This document shows positions 13,897 through 25,258 of a stretch of 64,000 bases of DNA, in pieces; positions within the stretch are counted from its first letter, which is position 1, and every line of letters starts with the position of its first letter. The stretch is from Hypomesus transpacificus (Eukaryota > Chordata > Actinopteri > Osmeriformes > Osmeridae). The position numbers and the translations under genes were made by a program. Location: the NCBI RefSeq assembly GCF_021917145.1, contig NC_061061.1, forward strand, positions 13,332,908 through 13,396,907. The letters are read 5' to 3'. The notes beneath the pieces were generated by a model. That model saw only the letters and a program-made list of their open reading frames with translations. It searched no databases and was not told the DNA's origin.

Positions 13897-16075
13897 TCAT
13901 TTGACTGTGTTTACATCCTGTCTGCTCTCCCCTTTGGGTGATGGGTTAGTCTCCCTCATGTTGATGTATATGGGATCTGCAGGCTTTACCATAGAGAGAG
14001 ACAGAGAGAAAGAGAAAGAAAAGGGGGGCACAGTGAGACACAGGAAAGATAATTAAAAGAGATTGTGAGAATCCTTAATTTGTTTAATGTGCTGTAAACT
14101 TGTAGGCTGTCACTGTCTGATTGGTGATTTAACTCATTGATCTCAAATAATTATGACCACATATATCACCATCTTAATGTTATGACAGGTATCGCCATGT
14201 GTGTATATATGTATGTGTGCATGTGGTTGTGTTTGTATGTGTGCATTTTTGGTTCTGGATGTGCTTGCATGTTTGTGTGCATGCACTTGTTTGAGTGTGG
14301 TTGTGTATTTGTGTGTTGTAATGTGTGTGTATATGTCAGACACACTGTGAGACAGACCGGTGTGTCAACGCTATCTCTGTTCTCCTTATTTGGGTATTTT
14401 GCTTTCAACCTTAAAATAGAGAGAGAGACAGGTATGATAAAACCTAGACAAATACTATATTATACCTTAAATATTCACTGTAGCATGCATATTGTATTGC
14501 ACACTTTCTATTAAGAAAGGAAGCAACCATCAAAGCTAAGTGTTACCAAATTGGGAAAGAATTGATTAAAAGTAAGTTGTGTACAGCCAACATTGTCCAC
14601 TATTCATTGTATGTTCAGGTTATACAAGGGAAAAAGGATAGACAATAGGCTATGAAATCAATTGTTTTTGTGTGACCTATTAGTAGATTTTTATTAAAGA
14701 CTTGCCTCCTCACAATGATGATTGTAACTGCCGTAGCAATGGCCAGCACTGTCAAACGAACTGCCAACATAACTGGAGCAGTCAATGTTTTTGGGATATC
14801 TGTAAAAAAAAAAAAAAAGAGTGATTGATTGCAAATTTCAAATGGTTTTTCACCCCCTATGCTAATTTACACCCTCAAATTAAACTTTTGTTTCATGTCT
14901 TGCACATCAAATACTTGTTTTATGATAAATGAGATGTATTGTTAGTCTCAGACTACTGTGATTTGGAAAAGATAATACTGAGATCTCAATTTTTCCGGAT
15001 TTCCCATCAAAAGGGTTAACATCTTGGAATCATCAAGACAAAACACCCAATAAGTGAAGGCTAACATTCACTGAATGTTTTTAGCATCTGACATAGTTCC
15101 TACTAGGGTTCAGCTTGATGAACAGCATCTCTGATACTTTACTCACCCTCCACTTGGAGACTGTATGCATCAGAGCGAGAGAAAGGGCTACTTTCTATAC
15201 CACAGGAGTAGTTCCCAGCATCACTCAGAGAAACACGACTCAGGGTCAGGGTGGGACCTCTCGCCTGTAAAATTGTGTTGTTCTGGTACCAGGTGATCTT
15301 CGGGTTGTTGAAGATGCAGGGTGAAGATGATGTGCAGCTCAGTGTAACTCCCTCTTTAGAGGCTCTGTCATCACTAGCTGTCACCTCCAACGTAATGTTG
15401 TTGTCAATTTCTACAGGAAATAATACACCTCTCTGTTAACATATTGAATATTAGATGAGAATCAAATGTGAAGGCAAAATATCCTCACCTCTGACTTCGA
15501 TGTGTACTCCTGATTGACCTGTGTGTGCATTTTTTGGATCTGTTTCAAATCTGAACCTATATGTTTTGGAATCTGTTGTGTTTATATTCTCAATCTGTAA
15601 AGTACAGTTGTTCTTTTTGTCTCCAATATATTTAAAACCTGGATGATTAGTGGTGAAGTTACTGTCGTAAAATTTTGGAGTGGTACCCTGGCATATCGTA
15701 TGGGTTATGCACCAGATAACCCTAACTGGATGATATTTTTCAGGGTACTTGTAACGGCAGGGAATGGTAACAGTAGATCCTTTGATTCCACAGAATGAAG
15801 CTGGATATTTCACTTCCCAACCTTCATCCCCCCAAACACCTGTAAAATATCAAAGTGTTGATCACAAGCTACTGCACAAAATTTCTATTGATTCATTCTT
15901 ATTATTTTGAATTTTTTGCAGTCAATGTCACATTCATTGTAAGTGTGTCCAGACATATCTTCTATAGTATAATATAGTACAGTACAGTATGTCTTCCGCA
16001 CTTACCAGTCAGGAGGAGTAGAACCAAGATCCAGAGGTCCTGTCTGTCCCTGGACCCCACTGATATTGTTCTCAT
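13897..16075 (-). CDS. Siglec/CD22-like receptor, copy 1, with YINM tail
   Basis: Type I membrane protein of 305 residues. Exons: 16075-16006 (signal peptide), 15839-15489 (V-set), 15410-15147 (C2-set), 14799-14706 (membrane helix), 14409-14358 and 13983-13897 (tail). The V-set has cysteines in strands B (TIPCRY) and E (NCTLQI) but none in strand F. It has an extra cysteine at SFCGIKG with a partner candidate at SPCIFNN in domain 2, and the F-strand arginine of YRFRFE. This Siglec-type pattern suggests a sialic-acid-binding fold, though the ligand is inferred. The tail ends with PADPIYINMRETN and stops at TGA. YINM is a YxxM/YxN motif as in DAP10, known to bind PI3K p85 and Grb2. The helix exon ends at a GC donor (AG|GCAAGT). 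It is a tandem paralogue of 19911-22786, whose tail carries ITIMs instead. Confidence 0.85.
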
Positions 16076-16775
16076 GGCACTCTTTTCCTTTTACCTATTC
16101 TCTTTTCTCTACCTTCTCCTCTTCTGTCTCCACCCTTCTCACTATCCAGTACCAGCAGATAGATCACAGTGTTAATGTAAAAAAGATAAATATAGGATGT
16201 GGTTGATGTGGTTGTCACAAGTTTCACACCTTCACTTCATGTACCAATTACTCAACCCAATTTCGCACTACTTCACTCCCTTATCTGCATTAGACTCAGC
16301 AAGTTCAGTTTTTGCACACACTTCTCAAGTAAAATTTCAAAGCATCAACCTACAACACACAAATATTCAAATCTCTACACTTCTGACGTCTGTTGAGCAA
16401 TTTGCAATCAGGACTGCAGCATAAAAGTGCCTTGAGCCTCTGTTTTGTTTGGTGAACAATGGAGAACTTTGAATAGATCGACTACCAAAGAAGGAGAGGG
16501 GTGAGAGTGAGAGGAGGAGGAGGAGGACAAGAAGGAGGGGACAAGGGGGAGGAGGAGTAGCAGGTAGAGGAGTATAAGGACAGAGATAAGGAAGAGGAGG
16601 AGGAAAAGTAGTAGGAGGAGGACAAGGATGAAGAGGAGGACTTTGAGGAAGAGGAGGACAAGGAGAAGAAGGAGGAGGAGGAGAAAGAAGGAGAGAGGTC
16701 ATCTCTAATGAGATTTGGGCCACTGTGGTTGACCATGTGCTCAACCATGGTTTGAGCATAAGGGAGGCTGGCCAG

Positions 16776-17618
16776 TAGCCTGACGTTGTCATACTCATAA
16801 TTCTAGTCAGAAAATGAGTCTGAGAACTCTCCGTTGGGCTTTGACTACAGGGCGTGTTTCAAACGAGCCTGGAAAACAAATGCCTCTTCGTTCAATTTGA
16901 TAGATCTACAACCAATCAGAGCAACAGAGTATGTGACGTATGTTAAGCGCTGCATAGTTGTTGTCAACAGAACTAAACTGCCAGCAGACTTGAAGTATGC
17001 TTGAAGAATGAATACAAACGATTTTTGTAAAATTAATTTTAGGGTAGTACTTGAGTACTTGTTCACACGGTCAACCTTTTTGAGCGAAACAATAAAGGGC
17101 AATGCATATACGAACAAGTTCTCCGTTTAGGATTACAACTCCACAAAAGAAAAGGAGAAACCACAATGGCCACTGGGTTTTCATTGTGTCCCATCTTCTT
17201 CGCGACCATCGGGGCCAGCTGATAAATTAAACTTTTACCGAATCCCGTAGGAAGGACGGCAAAAACATATTTTCCATCGACAAATGCCTTGGTTGCGTCT
17301 CTCTGTTCCTCTTTCAAAATTAATGCGCTGTCGATGTCTTCTAAAACAGACTCGATGGCAGAATCATAACATCCCAGATCTCCAGCGGTAGCCATGTTTG
17401 TTCAAAACAAATTCAACTTAAGCGCTCTTTTGTGACGTGGGTGATTACGTTACTGTTGATCATCTGTCCATCATCGTATAAAGCCCGCCCTGGCAATTTC
17501 ATTTGTTCGCCCAGATTCTGGTTTTCTGTAGTTGGTCCCCAATACGAGACCCTCCAGACCCAACTTCCCGACCCAATTTTTTGGGGGGCGGGGAGAAGTT
17601 GGGCTGGCAGCCAGGCTA
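16776..17618. mobile_element. 843-bp DNA element inserted in the transposase, 9-bp target duplication
   Basis: Flanked on both sides by the identical 9-mer GCTGGCCAG (16767-16775 and 17619-17627). The element starts TAGCCTGAC and ends with the inverse of TAGCCTGGC, giving short imperfect terminal inverted repeats. The uninterrupted target sequence survives within the window at about 18257-18277 (GGCTGGCCAGAGGGTCCAACC), which proves the insertion. A duplication of 8-9 bp fits hAT, Mutator-like, Merlin or P-type elements; I cannot choose among them. It carries a helicase-like exon on the minus strand. Confidence 0.8.
17095..17395 (-). pseudogene. N-terminal fragment of a RecQ-like helicase
   Basis: Begins with an ATG (MATAGDLGCYDS) and encodes the start of a superfamily-2 helicase. 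It has a Q-rich entry (LKEEQRDATKAF), motif I PTGFGKS (Walker A) and motif Ia VVSP, after which homology stops. The DEAH box and later motifs are absent, so it cannot be a working enzyme. It lies wholly within the inserted element 16776-17618, so it is either part of that transposon family or a captured host exon. Confidence 0.65.
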
Positions 17619-18513
17619 GCTGGCCAGAGGGTCCAACCAAATCTCAGCCGCTTCACAGTGGCTGCCATCATTAGAACCTACAGGATGGAGAACAAGTACA
17701 AAATCTATTTGCCTTGTGTACTGTAATACTGCATATCAAAAGAATACAGTGTGGAACCTTACTTCTCATGCTGTCTGTTTCAGCGGATCCAGGAGCATGA
17801 CACAGCCAATGAGCTGTATGAATACATCTACAAGTTGGATTCAACCTGGTGAAGAGGAGGCACCGGGAAATGTCATTGGCCAACGCCCCATTGTTGAGGT
17901 CCCCAGCCAGCGTGGTGGGAACATCACTATGTGTGCTGCAATGAACCACCATGGGATCCTGCACCGTCATGCCCACCTAGGGGCCTATGACACTGCCTGT
18001 CTCATCGCCTTCCTGGATGGCCTGCATGACCTGCTGGTACCACCTGGCTAGATAAATGACCCACAGCTGATCAATCACGTTGTCATCTGGGACAATGTGA
18101 GCTTCCACCGGAAGTACGTGAGTGGTTCCAGAACCACCCACCTATTTTTAGGTTATATACCTTCCACCTTATTCTCCTTTCCTGAAGAACAGTCATATCT
18201 AATGAGATTCGAGCCACTCTGGTAGACCATGTGCTCAACCATGGTTTGAGCATGAGAGAGGCTGGCCAGAGGGTCCAACCATTGAGGAGTTCTTTTCAGC
18301 TTGGAGGTGGAAGGTATACGAACGGGACCCACAGGGCCGGGTCCCACTGCTCCAGGCCATGGAGGAAGCTTGTGGCGATGTGACTGTTGAAGCCTGTCAG
18401 GGCTTCATGCGCCACTCGTGGCGTTTCTTCCAACGCTGCTTGGACAGGGAGAACATCGCCTGTGATGTGGATGAGGCCCCATGGCCAGACAGGAACCAGA
18501 GGCGTGATGCCTA

Positions 18514-19910
18514 ACACATTTTTGTGAGCAAGGGAGGCGGGGGGGTTGAGCAGGCCTGTTGACAGTTGTGTACTGTTCAGAAATAAAACAGCATATTTGT
18601 GTGCTGTTTTATGTTTAACTATGAAAAAAGTCGGCTTACACTGAGACATTTTACAAAAGGAGAAATGGCTCATTCTCCAGAGTCATTGTCATTCATATGG
18701 TGTGTTCCATTTCTATAATTGTGTTTTCAATTTTGCACTACAGTGTGCTGTGAATGCTTGGTAGTGTGCAGCAAATGCTTAGTTGTGTGTACTGTTATGA
18801 ATGGTATGTGTGTGTCATTTGAAAATATGGCTGTGTGTACCAAATGAGAACACAAGTTACATTTTGTGAACAGGTAAGAGATTTGATGGCAAAGAGTCAT
18901 CTTGCAAAGGGAGTGTCAGGTTAAGTATTTTGTGTGTGAGGTTTTCAGTTTTGTGTGTGCAGTTTTGAGATAGCCGTCATTGTTTTGAGAAACGTGTGTT
19001 ACGTAACAATTGCAAAAAACTGTAAGTGTCAATATTTGTGAAACACGTTGTATGGCTTATTGAACTGATACATAATAGCAATATCAGTAGGCCAGTGTTG
19101 AATTATCAGCGGAAGTTTGTTTATGTTTAACCCTTTCAGGGCAGCAAGGAGTCCTTTCCAGGAGAATGAGCACTAGCTAAGGGCCTTGGGAAAAAGTTAA
19201 TTGTTGCTTTTAATCTTTTTATGTGCAAATGTGGTTTTCATGTGTGATTGCAGACTAAATGTATCAAGATCTTATAAGTCATTATTTATCATTTACACAG
19301 TAAATTGATATAAAACACTTCAAATAGATCCTTGGACCTCATTACGTAATCAAGTAAGGAATCTTTATTTATGTGTTTAAACATGAAAAACAAAGATAAT
19401 ACAGACATTATTTCTAAATATTACAGTGCAAGATAAGCAGATTGGATGGAAAAAGTAGTCCAGGCTGCAGGATGACATGGCTTGGCTGAATAGTACGCCT
19501 TCAAATGCTCTTCACTGACATCCACACAGATACAGTAAAATACAAGGTGAATCAAGTTACTGTCATTCTGCCCCTTTTCACCTTATCAGAAAAGACAAGG
19601 GTTGATTCTCAAAGGCCTGAAAGAGGGTAGTCTCATAGTTGTGGCAAAAACAAAGTTGGACAGATATTTATTGAAAGACACCCATTAATTGCACATACTT
19701 GAGACAACCAAGTGTTATGTTGGTTTTATTTTTTTTAGCACTTTACAAATGCTAAAACTCAATAAAAGACCCAATGTGTTACTATCAGGGATAACTTTGA
19801 CAAAGCAGTTGCTTAATGGTCATTCTTACAGTAACCCATTATGAAACTGTGCTGTAGAGTTATCTTCAGTACCTGGACACTGAGCTACAGAGATATGTAC
19901 TGTATGTTCA
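18514..19910. other. Interval between transposase remnant and second Ig gene
   Basis: No gene seen. It is TG-rich around 18700-19060. A minus-strand AATAAA at 19369-19364 is a candidate poly(A) signal for the receptor at 19911-22786. At 19863-19893 lies an extra copy of the sequence encoding the end of that receptor (the SSVSR end of its last exon), downstream of its stop codon. Confidence 0.6.
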
Positions 19911-22377
19911 CTACCTGGACACTGAGCTATAGATGACAGGATCCTCTTCCTGCTTGATATTAGCAGGTCTATAAGCAAAATACACAAAACAAATTGTAAT
20001 TAAAGTAGCAGATGTTCATATTTTCATCCTACAAGACTAAACATATACAGTATATAAATCAACCAGGCCTGTTCAACACAATTCACAAATATTTCAATAA
20101 ATATGTCACATGCACTTGATTTGAGCTGTAATTTACTTATAACAACAACTGCTTTCTGGGGTCAAAATATTATTTCAATGTAAAAAATCTCTTATGCACC
20201 ATGTGCCTAAAAAAGCTAGTGCATTACAGCAACACTGATCTTTCTCTAGAGGAGCCAGTCTGCAGTTTGCTAGGAAGCACTGATATTGCATCAACAAACT
20301 TCCTCATCATCAACAATACCTTGAAGACGTCTTGTGCTGGAAATGAACAGTGGCATAGTTAACTTCCTCCTCTTCCTGGGCGTTGTTGTCATGTCTTGTC
20401 TTTCCTGTAGTTTGTGGGGTTGTCTCTCTGATGCTGCTGTACATGGCATCTCCAGGCTTGATCAGAAAGAGAAAGAGAGAAAGAATTAAAGATAGAGAGA
20501 GGGAAAAAGTGAAACATCACATGTGTGTGCGTGTGTGTGCTTTTGATTGTTCGTGGGTGTTAAACTGACCAGTGTGCTGACACCATCCTTTTTCTCCTTT
20601 TTGGGGTCTTCTGCTTTTCTCCTTAAGAAAAAAAGAGAGAGATCACATCCTTTAAATATGTTCTGGTGTATCCATTTTTTATGTATCGTCTGAAATCAAA
20701 TTAAAAAAAGGTTCATATAGTTCAGTCAAGACAATCACGTATTAGATTTGAGCATTTATTGTTACATGACATGGACATGTAGATTTACTTTGGCGGAATG
20801 GATGATCTAAGGGAAGCACTCCCTGCCTCCTCGATGCAACACATACATACATGACATATGAGGCAGGGAGCAATAGAGATATAATCCCCCTGTTGGATAG
20901 ATACACAGACAGAATGGGGGAGAAGGGGACGGTGGAGGGTGGCAGCAGCACTGATCATACAACGACTGGGGTGAGTGTGTGCATATCCACGCGTCTTTTA
21001 AAGACACCTTATCGGACGTGGCCCAATGGATATGCGCTGCTACATGGGTGTGGTAGTGGGAGGAGTAAGGAAGGTGGAGTAAGACGCCTTACGTCCCCGA
21101 TCACTGACTGACGCGCGCTGCCCGATTGCCCTGCCAGAACTAGCTGCGCTTATAACTGTAAGATACCTTTGTGAATCATAATTATATTGTATTGGAAGAC
21201 GTACCTCCTTATGAGAAGAATTGTAGCAGCCACCGTGATGGTCAGCACAATCAGCAAGACAGGTAAAACAATGAGAACAATGGAAGGTTTGGATGGATCT
21301 GTGAAGGAAACTGGGATTACTAATGACATTCTAATCATGTGTTGCTATGCTATGGTTACACCATTCTATCTCCCCCAGATGTTGTACAGAGGGAAAGCCT
21401 AGAATTGGGGAAGGTTAAGGGCTGGACATGCACAACCTCGACTTACAGTTTAAAATATACCATAGGAAACTATTAAACTTACAAAATACCTTTTTCCCAA
21501 ATTCAGCCTGGATTAACAGCACTTCTTACTCACCCTCCACTTGGAGACTGTATGCATCAGAGCGAAAGAAAGGGCTACTTTCTAAACCACAGGAGTAGTT
21601 CCCAGCATCACTCCGAGAAACAGGACTCAGGGTTAGGGTGGGACCTGTCGCCTGTAAAATTGTGTTGTTGTGGTACCAGGTGATCTTCAGGTTGTTGAAG
21701 ATGCAGGGTGAAGATGATGTGCAGCTCAGGGTGACTCTCTCTTTAGAGACTCTGTCATCACTAGCTGTCACCTCCAACGTAATGTTGTTGTCAATTTCTA
21801 CAGGAAATAATACACCTCTCTGTTAACATATTGAATATTAGATGAGAATCAAATGTGAAAGCAAAATATCCTCACCTCTGACTTCGATGTGTACTCCTGA
21901 TTGACCTGTGTGTGCATTTTTTGGATCTGTTTCAAATCTGAACCTATATGTTTTGGAATCTGTTGTGTTTATATTCTCAATCTGTAAAGTACAGTTGTTC
22001 TTTTTGTCTCCAATATATTTAAAACCTGGATGATTAGTGGTGGAGTTACTGTCGTAAAATTTTGGAGTGGTAGTCTGGCATATCGGATGGTTTATGCACC
22101 AGATAACCCTAACTGGATGATGTTTTTCAGGGTACTTGTAACGGCAGGGGATGGTAACAGTAGATCCTTTGATTGCACAGAATGAAGCTGGATATTTCAC
22201 TTCCCAACCTTCATCCCCCCAAACACCTGTAACGTATCAAAGTATTGATCACAAGCTACTGCACAAAATGTAATTTTGATTCATTCTTATTTATTTTTAG
22301 TCTTTTGGCAGTCAATGTGATATTCAGTGTGTACATTATTAAAATGATTTGGTGGGTTATATTTTATATATATACAG

Positions 22378-22409
<32 letters not shown>

Positions 22410-22786
22410 AACTAACATTGCAGGACTCACATCCATTATTTTAAATTGGTAAACTGATACAGTATTTTCAGAATAGAACTACCCAGCAAAAACTGTCAGT
22501 TCTCTAATTGTGTAAAATATAACCAACAGCAATATTTCATGTTCTCAAACTATTTTCCAGTATACAGTGTTGGTTTGATCTCATCAGTGTTACTGTAAGT
22601 GTGTTCAGACGTATCTTCTATAGTATAAAATAGTATAGTATACTATAGTTTAGTATAGTATAGCACAGTACAGTACAGTACAGTACAGTACACTACAGTA
22701 TGTGTTCCATACTTACCAGTCAGGAGGAGGAGAACCCAGATCCAGAGGTTCTGTCTGTCCCTGGACCCCACTGGTATTGTTCTCAT
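19911..22786 (-). CDS. Siglec/CD22-like receptor, copy 2, with two ITIMs
   Basis: Type I membrane protein of 341 residues. Exons: 22786-22717 (signal peptide), 22226-21876 (V-set), 21797-21534 (C2-set), 21298-21205 (membrane helix), 20621-20570, 20456-20320 and 19968-19911 (tail). The ectodomain is nearly identical to that of 13897-16075, with the same Siglec-type cysteines and YRFRFE arginine. The helix (IVLIVLPVLLIVLTITVAA) is followed by RRRKAEDPKKEKK. The tail carries VNYATV and VIYSSV, both matching the ITIM consensus (I/V/L/S)xYxx(I/V/L), and a weaker AMYSSI. ITIM receptors recruit SHP-1/SHP-2 in leukocytes, so an inhibitory role is inferred. All introns are GT-AG. Homology to copy 1 also covers introns and flanks, indicating a recent tandem duplication. 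Confidence 0.88.
22363..22412. repeat. (TA)n microsatellite in intron 1 of Ig copy 2
   Basis: TATATA-rich tract. A second simple repeat of TAGTATAG and CAGTA units lies at about 22625-22700, next to the signal-peptide exon. Confidence 0.9.
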
Positions 22787-23327
22787 GGCACTCTTTTCCT
22801 TCTACCTATTCTCTCTACCTTCTCCTATTCTCTCTACTTTTCTCTCCTTTTTCTACCAAGTTTGTCAACCCTTTCTACTCTTCTCTCTATCTCTCTGCCT
22901 CTCGTCTTCCCTCTCCACCCTACCCTTCTTCTCACTCTCCAGTACCAGCAGAATAGATCACAGTGTTACGTAATGCAAAAAAAGATAAACATAGGAAGTG
23001 GTTGAAAAACACGGAAATTATGTTAAACTGTTCTACTATTGCACACTTTCAGAGTTCCTTTTTAACTAAGCTTTTACCAGGAACAGTTTTTCGGCCGAAG
23101 AGCACCCAAAGCAACTCGCAGATTTTCACTTTCTGCAAAACCTACAACGTTTTCCCTTCCCTGCACTTTTTATTAGTTTGATTGTGTAGTTTAACCATTG
23201 TGGAAGAAGTTGCGATTTCCTGTGTGCATACATTATTTACTAATCAATAAAACTAGTCATGGGATACTACTTAGTATGTTCTCATGTAAGCTTGCTATTA
23301 CAGTAATAAGAGTAGATTGTGTCTATG

Positions 23328-24726
23328 TGTCAGGGTTAATAGATGTTTGGGATCAGGAGAAAGTGCTGGGTAAACTTTCCTTGTCATGACAACAAGGAGA
23401 GCTCCAACTATGAACTCTCTGGTCTGAGAGTTGTCATGTGTTGGGAGCTGTGAATCTCTTTTCTCTGAGACTGTTGTAACGTCATTACTGCCTGACTGTC
23501 ACTATCTATGTTTACATTCTTGTGCTATAAAAGATGGTCTTCCAGCCTTCAGGGCTGAGAGAAACATCATTGAGACCTAAGCCTGGTGTGTTGTCATTTA
23601 TTGTCAGAGGTCTGGTTTTCTCTCCCAATCTGCAGATTGATAATACTTACTCAAAATCCAGAACTCAACTGAACTTAGTCACTCCGTTTATGAAGAGATG
23701 GACTAAACACTTTCTTCATCAATTGGCGTTGTCAGCAGGATTGCAGAACCAGATCCAGGAGAGACCCACGGCGGCACCAGTGTAAAGCAGAACCCGTGAC
23801 GCGCAAAAACCAAAAAGGTAGGGGGATCCTTTAAAAAAAATAAAAAAACATTCACGGACTGCTTTATGCTTGGTGCACCTGCTGTCCCTCTGCGATGCTG
23901 GCAACGTAAACAATTTAAGAACTTTGAATGTGACGTTCAGTTGGGAGCCTGGTCTTAGCAGACCAGGCTTCAACAGGAAGAAGATAATATTAGAGTTTTG
24001 GTTTAGTAAATTTGGGTCATTAGTTGACTTGCTATTTTTACTTTGTCTTGGTCAGAGTTGGCAAACTCTGATAGCGTACAAGAACCCTGGTCGCGTGAAG
24101 TATTGAAAAAGAATGTAACATAATCTGTATTCTTGATCTGAGGTAAAGGATCTGTTAACAGAGAGTTATGGTTTTACAGATACAGACCAGGGGTGAACCA
24201 AACAAGGAAATGTATATGTTATTTTTCTATGCATGTTTAAAGTTTTTTCTCTTTTGAACAGAAATCTTATTGGGATTTTATTTTGTTTGAATTGTAACTG
24301 TATCAAGTGTTGTTTGGGTTTTCTTTAGACCAAGCACAGAAGGTGGGCGGTCATCGTATTAGGGTCAAAGGCTTTATAAGAGAGACATCATTGAGACCTA
24401 AGCATTTACATTTACGGCAGACGCTCTTATCCAGAGCGACTTACAGTAAGTACAGGGACATTCCCCCCGAGGCAAGTAGGGTGAAGTGCCTTGCCCAAGG
24501 ACACAACATCATGTGCCGCGGCGCATCGATCCGGCAACCTTCTGATTACTAGGCCGACTTCCTCACCGCTCAGCCATCTGACTCCCTGGTGTTGTGTTGT
24601 CATTTATTGTCAGAGGTCTGGTTTTCTCTCCCAACTTGCAGATTGATAATACTTACTGAAATCCAGAACTCAACTGAACTTAGTCACTCCGTTTATGAAG
24701 AGACGGACTAAACACTTTCTTCATCA
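23328..24726 (+). mobile_element. Deleted LTR retroelement
   Basis: A 5' LTR-like block runs from TGTCAGGG (23328) to TTCATCA (23721), with a TATAAAA box at 23526-23532. It is followed directly by ATTGGCGTTGTCAGCAGGAT, which is placed and shaped like a tRNA primer-binding site. Only about 650 bp of internal sequence follows, without gag or pol homology that I can see. The last 160 bp of the LTR reappear at 24380-24726, split by a SINE at 24403-24586. So it is a non-coding, internally deleted copy; its family is not determined. Confidence 0.7.
24403..24586 (-). mobile_element. tRNA-derived SINE inside the 3' LTR
   Basis: Read on the minus strand it begins GGGAGTCAGATGGCTGAGCG, with a box A-like TGGCTGAGCGG, then a box B-like GGATCGAT, and ends in GAGCGTCTGCCGTAAATGTAAA. 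The same unit recurs at 62531-62713. It splits the LTR between CTAAGC and CTGGTG, which are contiguous in the 5' LTR. Confidence 0.8.
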
Positions 24727-25209
24727 CCATCTAGCATGAAACTACAATCACTGGTCAATGTTCCACTTACGTAACATACAATATTGTTTCGGTTGCAACC
24801 TACTAGGCACTGCACTTTACTAAGTAAGCCTACTAGCCTACTATAACTGAGATGCATTTGTAAGACTAGAGTGGGTTGAGGAATTGAAATGTTATTGTTG
24901 CATTGTAGTACTATTATTTTTGTTCACCATACGTTAGCAACTGTAACCAAGATGTTATTATTGTTATTTACTTAAGCAATTTATACATGTTATTGTTTCA
25001 CTGTAGTGTTATCGTAGTATTAGTACAATGTATCATTCAGAATTATTCAGTAGGCCTACACATTATTTATTATTCTTGTTCACCGTGCCTGTTAGCTGAG
25101 ATGTGGTTACTTTGTAAATACAGACTTATCCTTGACTCTGACCACTGAAATACTGTAGAACTATGCCTTGCAGATTCTTGATCTTTGCCTGTACTTTCTA
25201 CATGCACTA

Positions 25210-25258
25210 TTTGCACGTTACTTCGGATAAAAGCGTCAGTTAAATAAGTAAAATGTAA
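25210..25258 (-). repeat. SINE tail fragment
   Basis: The plus strand reads ACTTCGGATAAAAGCGTCAG then TAAATAAGTAAAATGTAA. This matches the tail of the SINE family seen at 24403 and 62531, with the head missing. Confidence 0.55.

Larger units (their letters stand above)
16480..18513 (+). pseudogene. Broken IS630/Tc1-type DDE transposase
   Basis: Remains of a multicopy fish transposase in scrambled order. An Arg/Gly-rich N-terminus and HTH start (NEIWATVVDHVLNHG) occupy 16487-16775. The HTH continues at 17619-17700 (GQRVQPNLSRFTVAAIIRTY). Catalytic-core pieces follow at 17770-18280 (GGNITMCAAMNHHG, VIWDNVSFHRK, YLPPYSPFL) and the C-terminus at 18281-18513 (IEEFFSAWRWKVY, ENIACDVDEAPWPD). Stops and frameshifts break the core, for example after HDTANELYEYIYKLD. 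Two insertions disrupt it: the element at 16776-17618, and a second partial copy of the HTH region (about 18189-18279) placed inside the core just after the YSPFL motif. It is non-functional. Terminal repeats were not identified. Confidence 0.8.

Noticed and set aside
16367-16798. Pro/Ser-rich minus-strand frames
   Set aside because: Opposite strand of the GGA-rich, Arg/Gly-coding start of the transposase.
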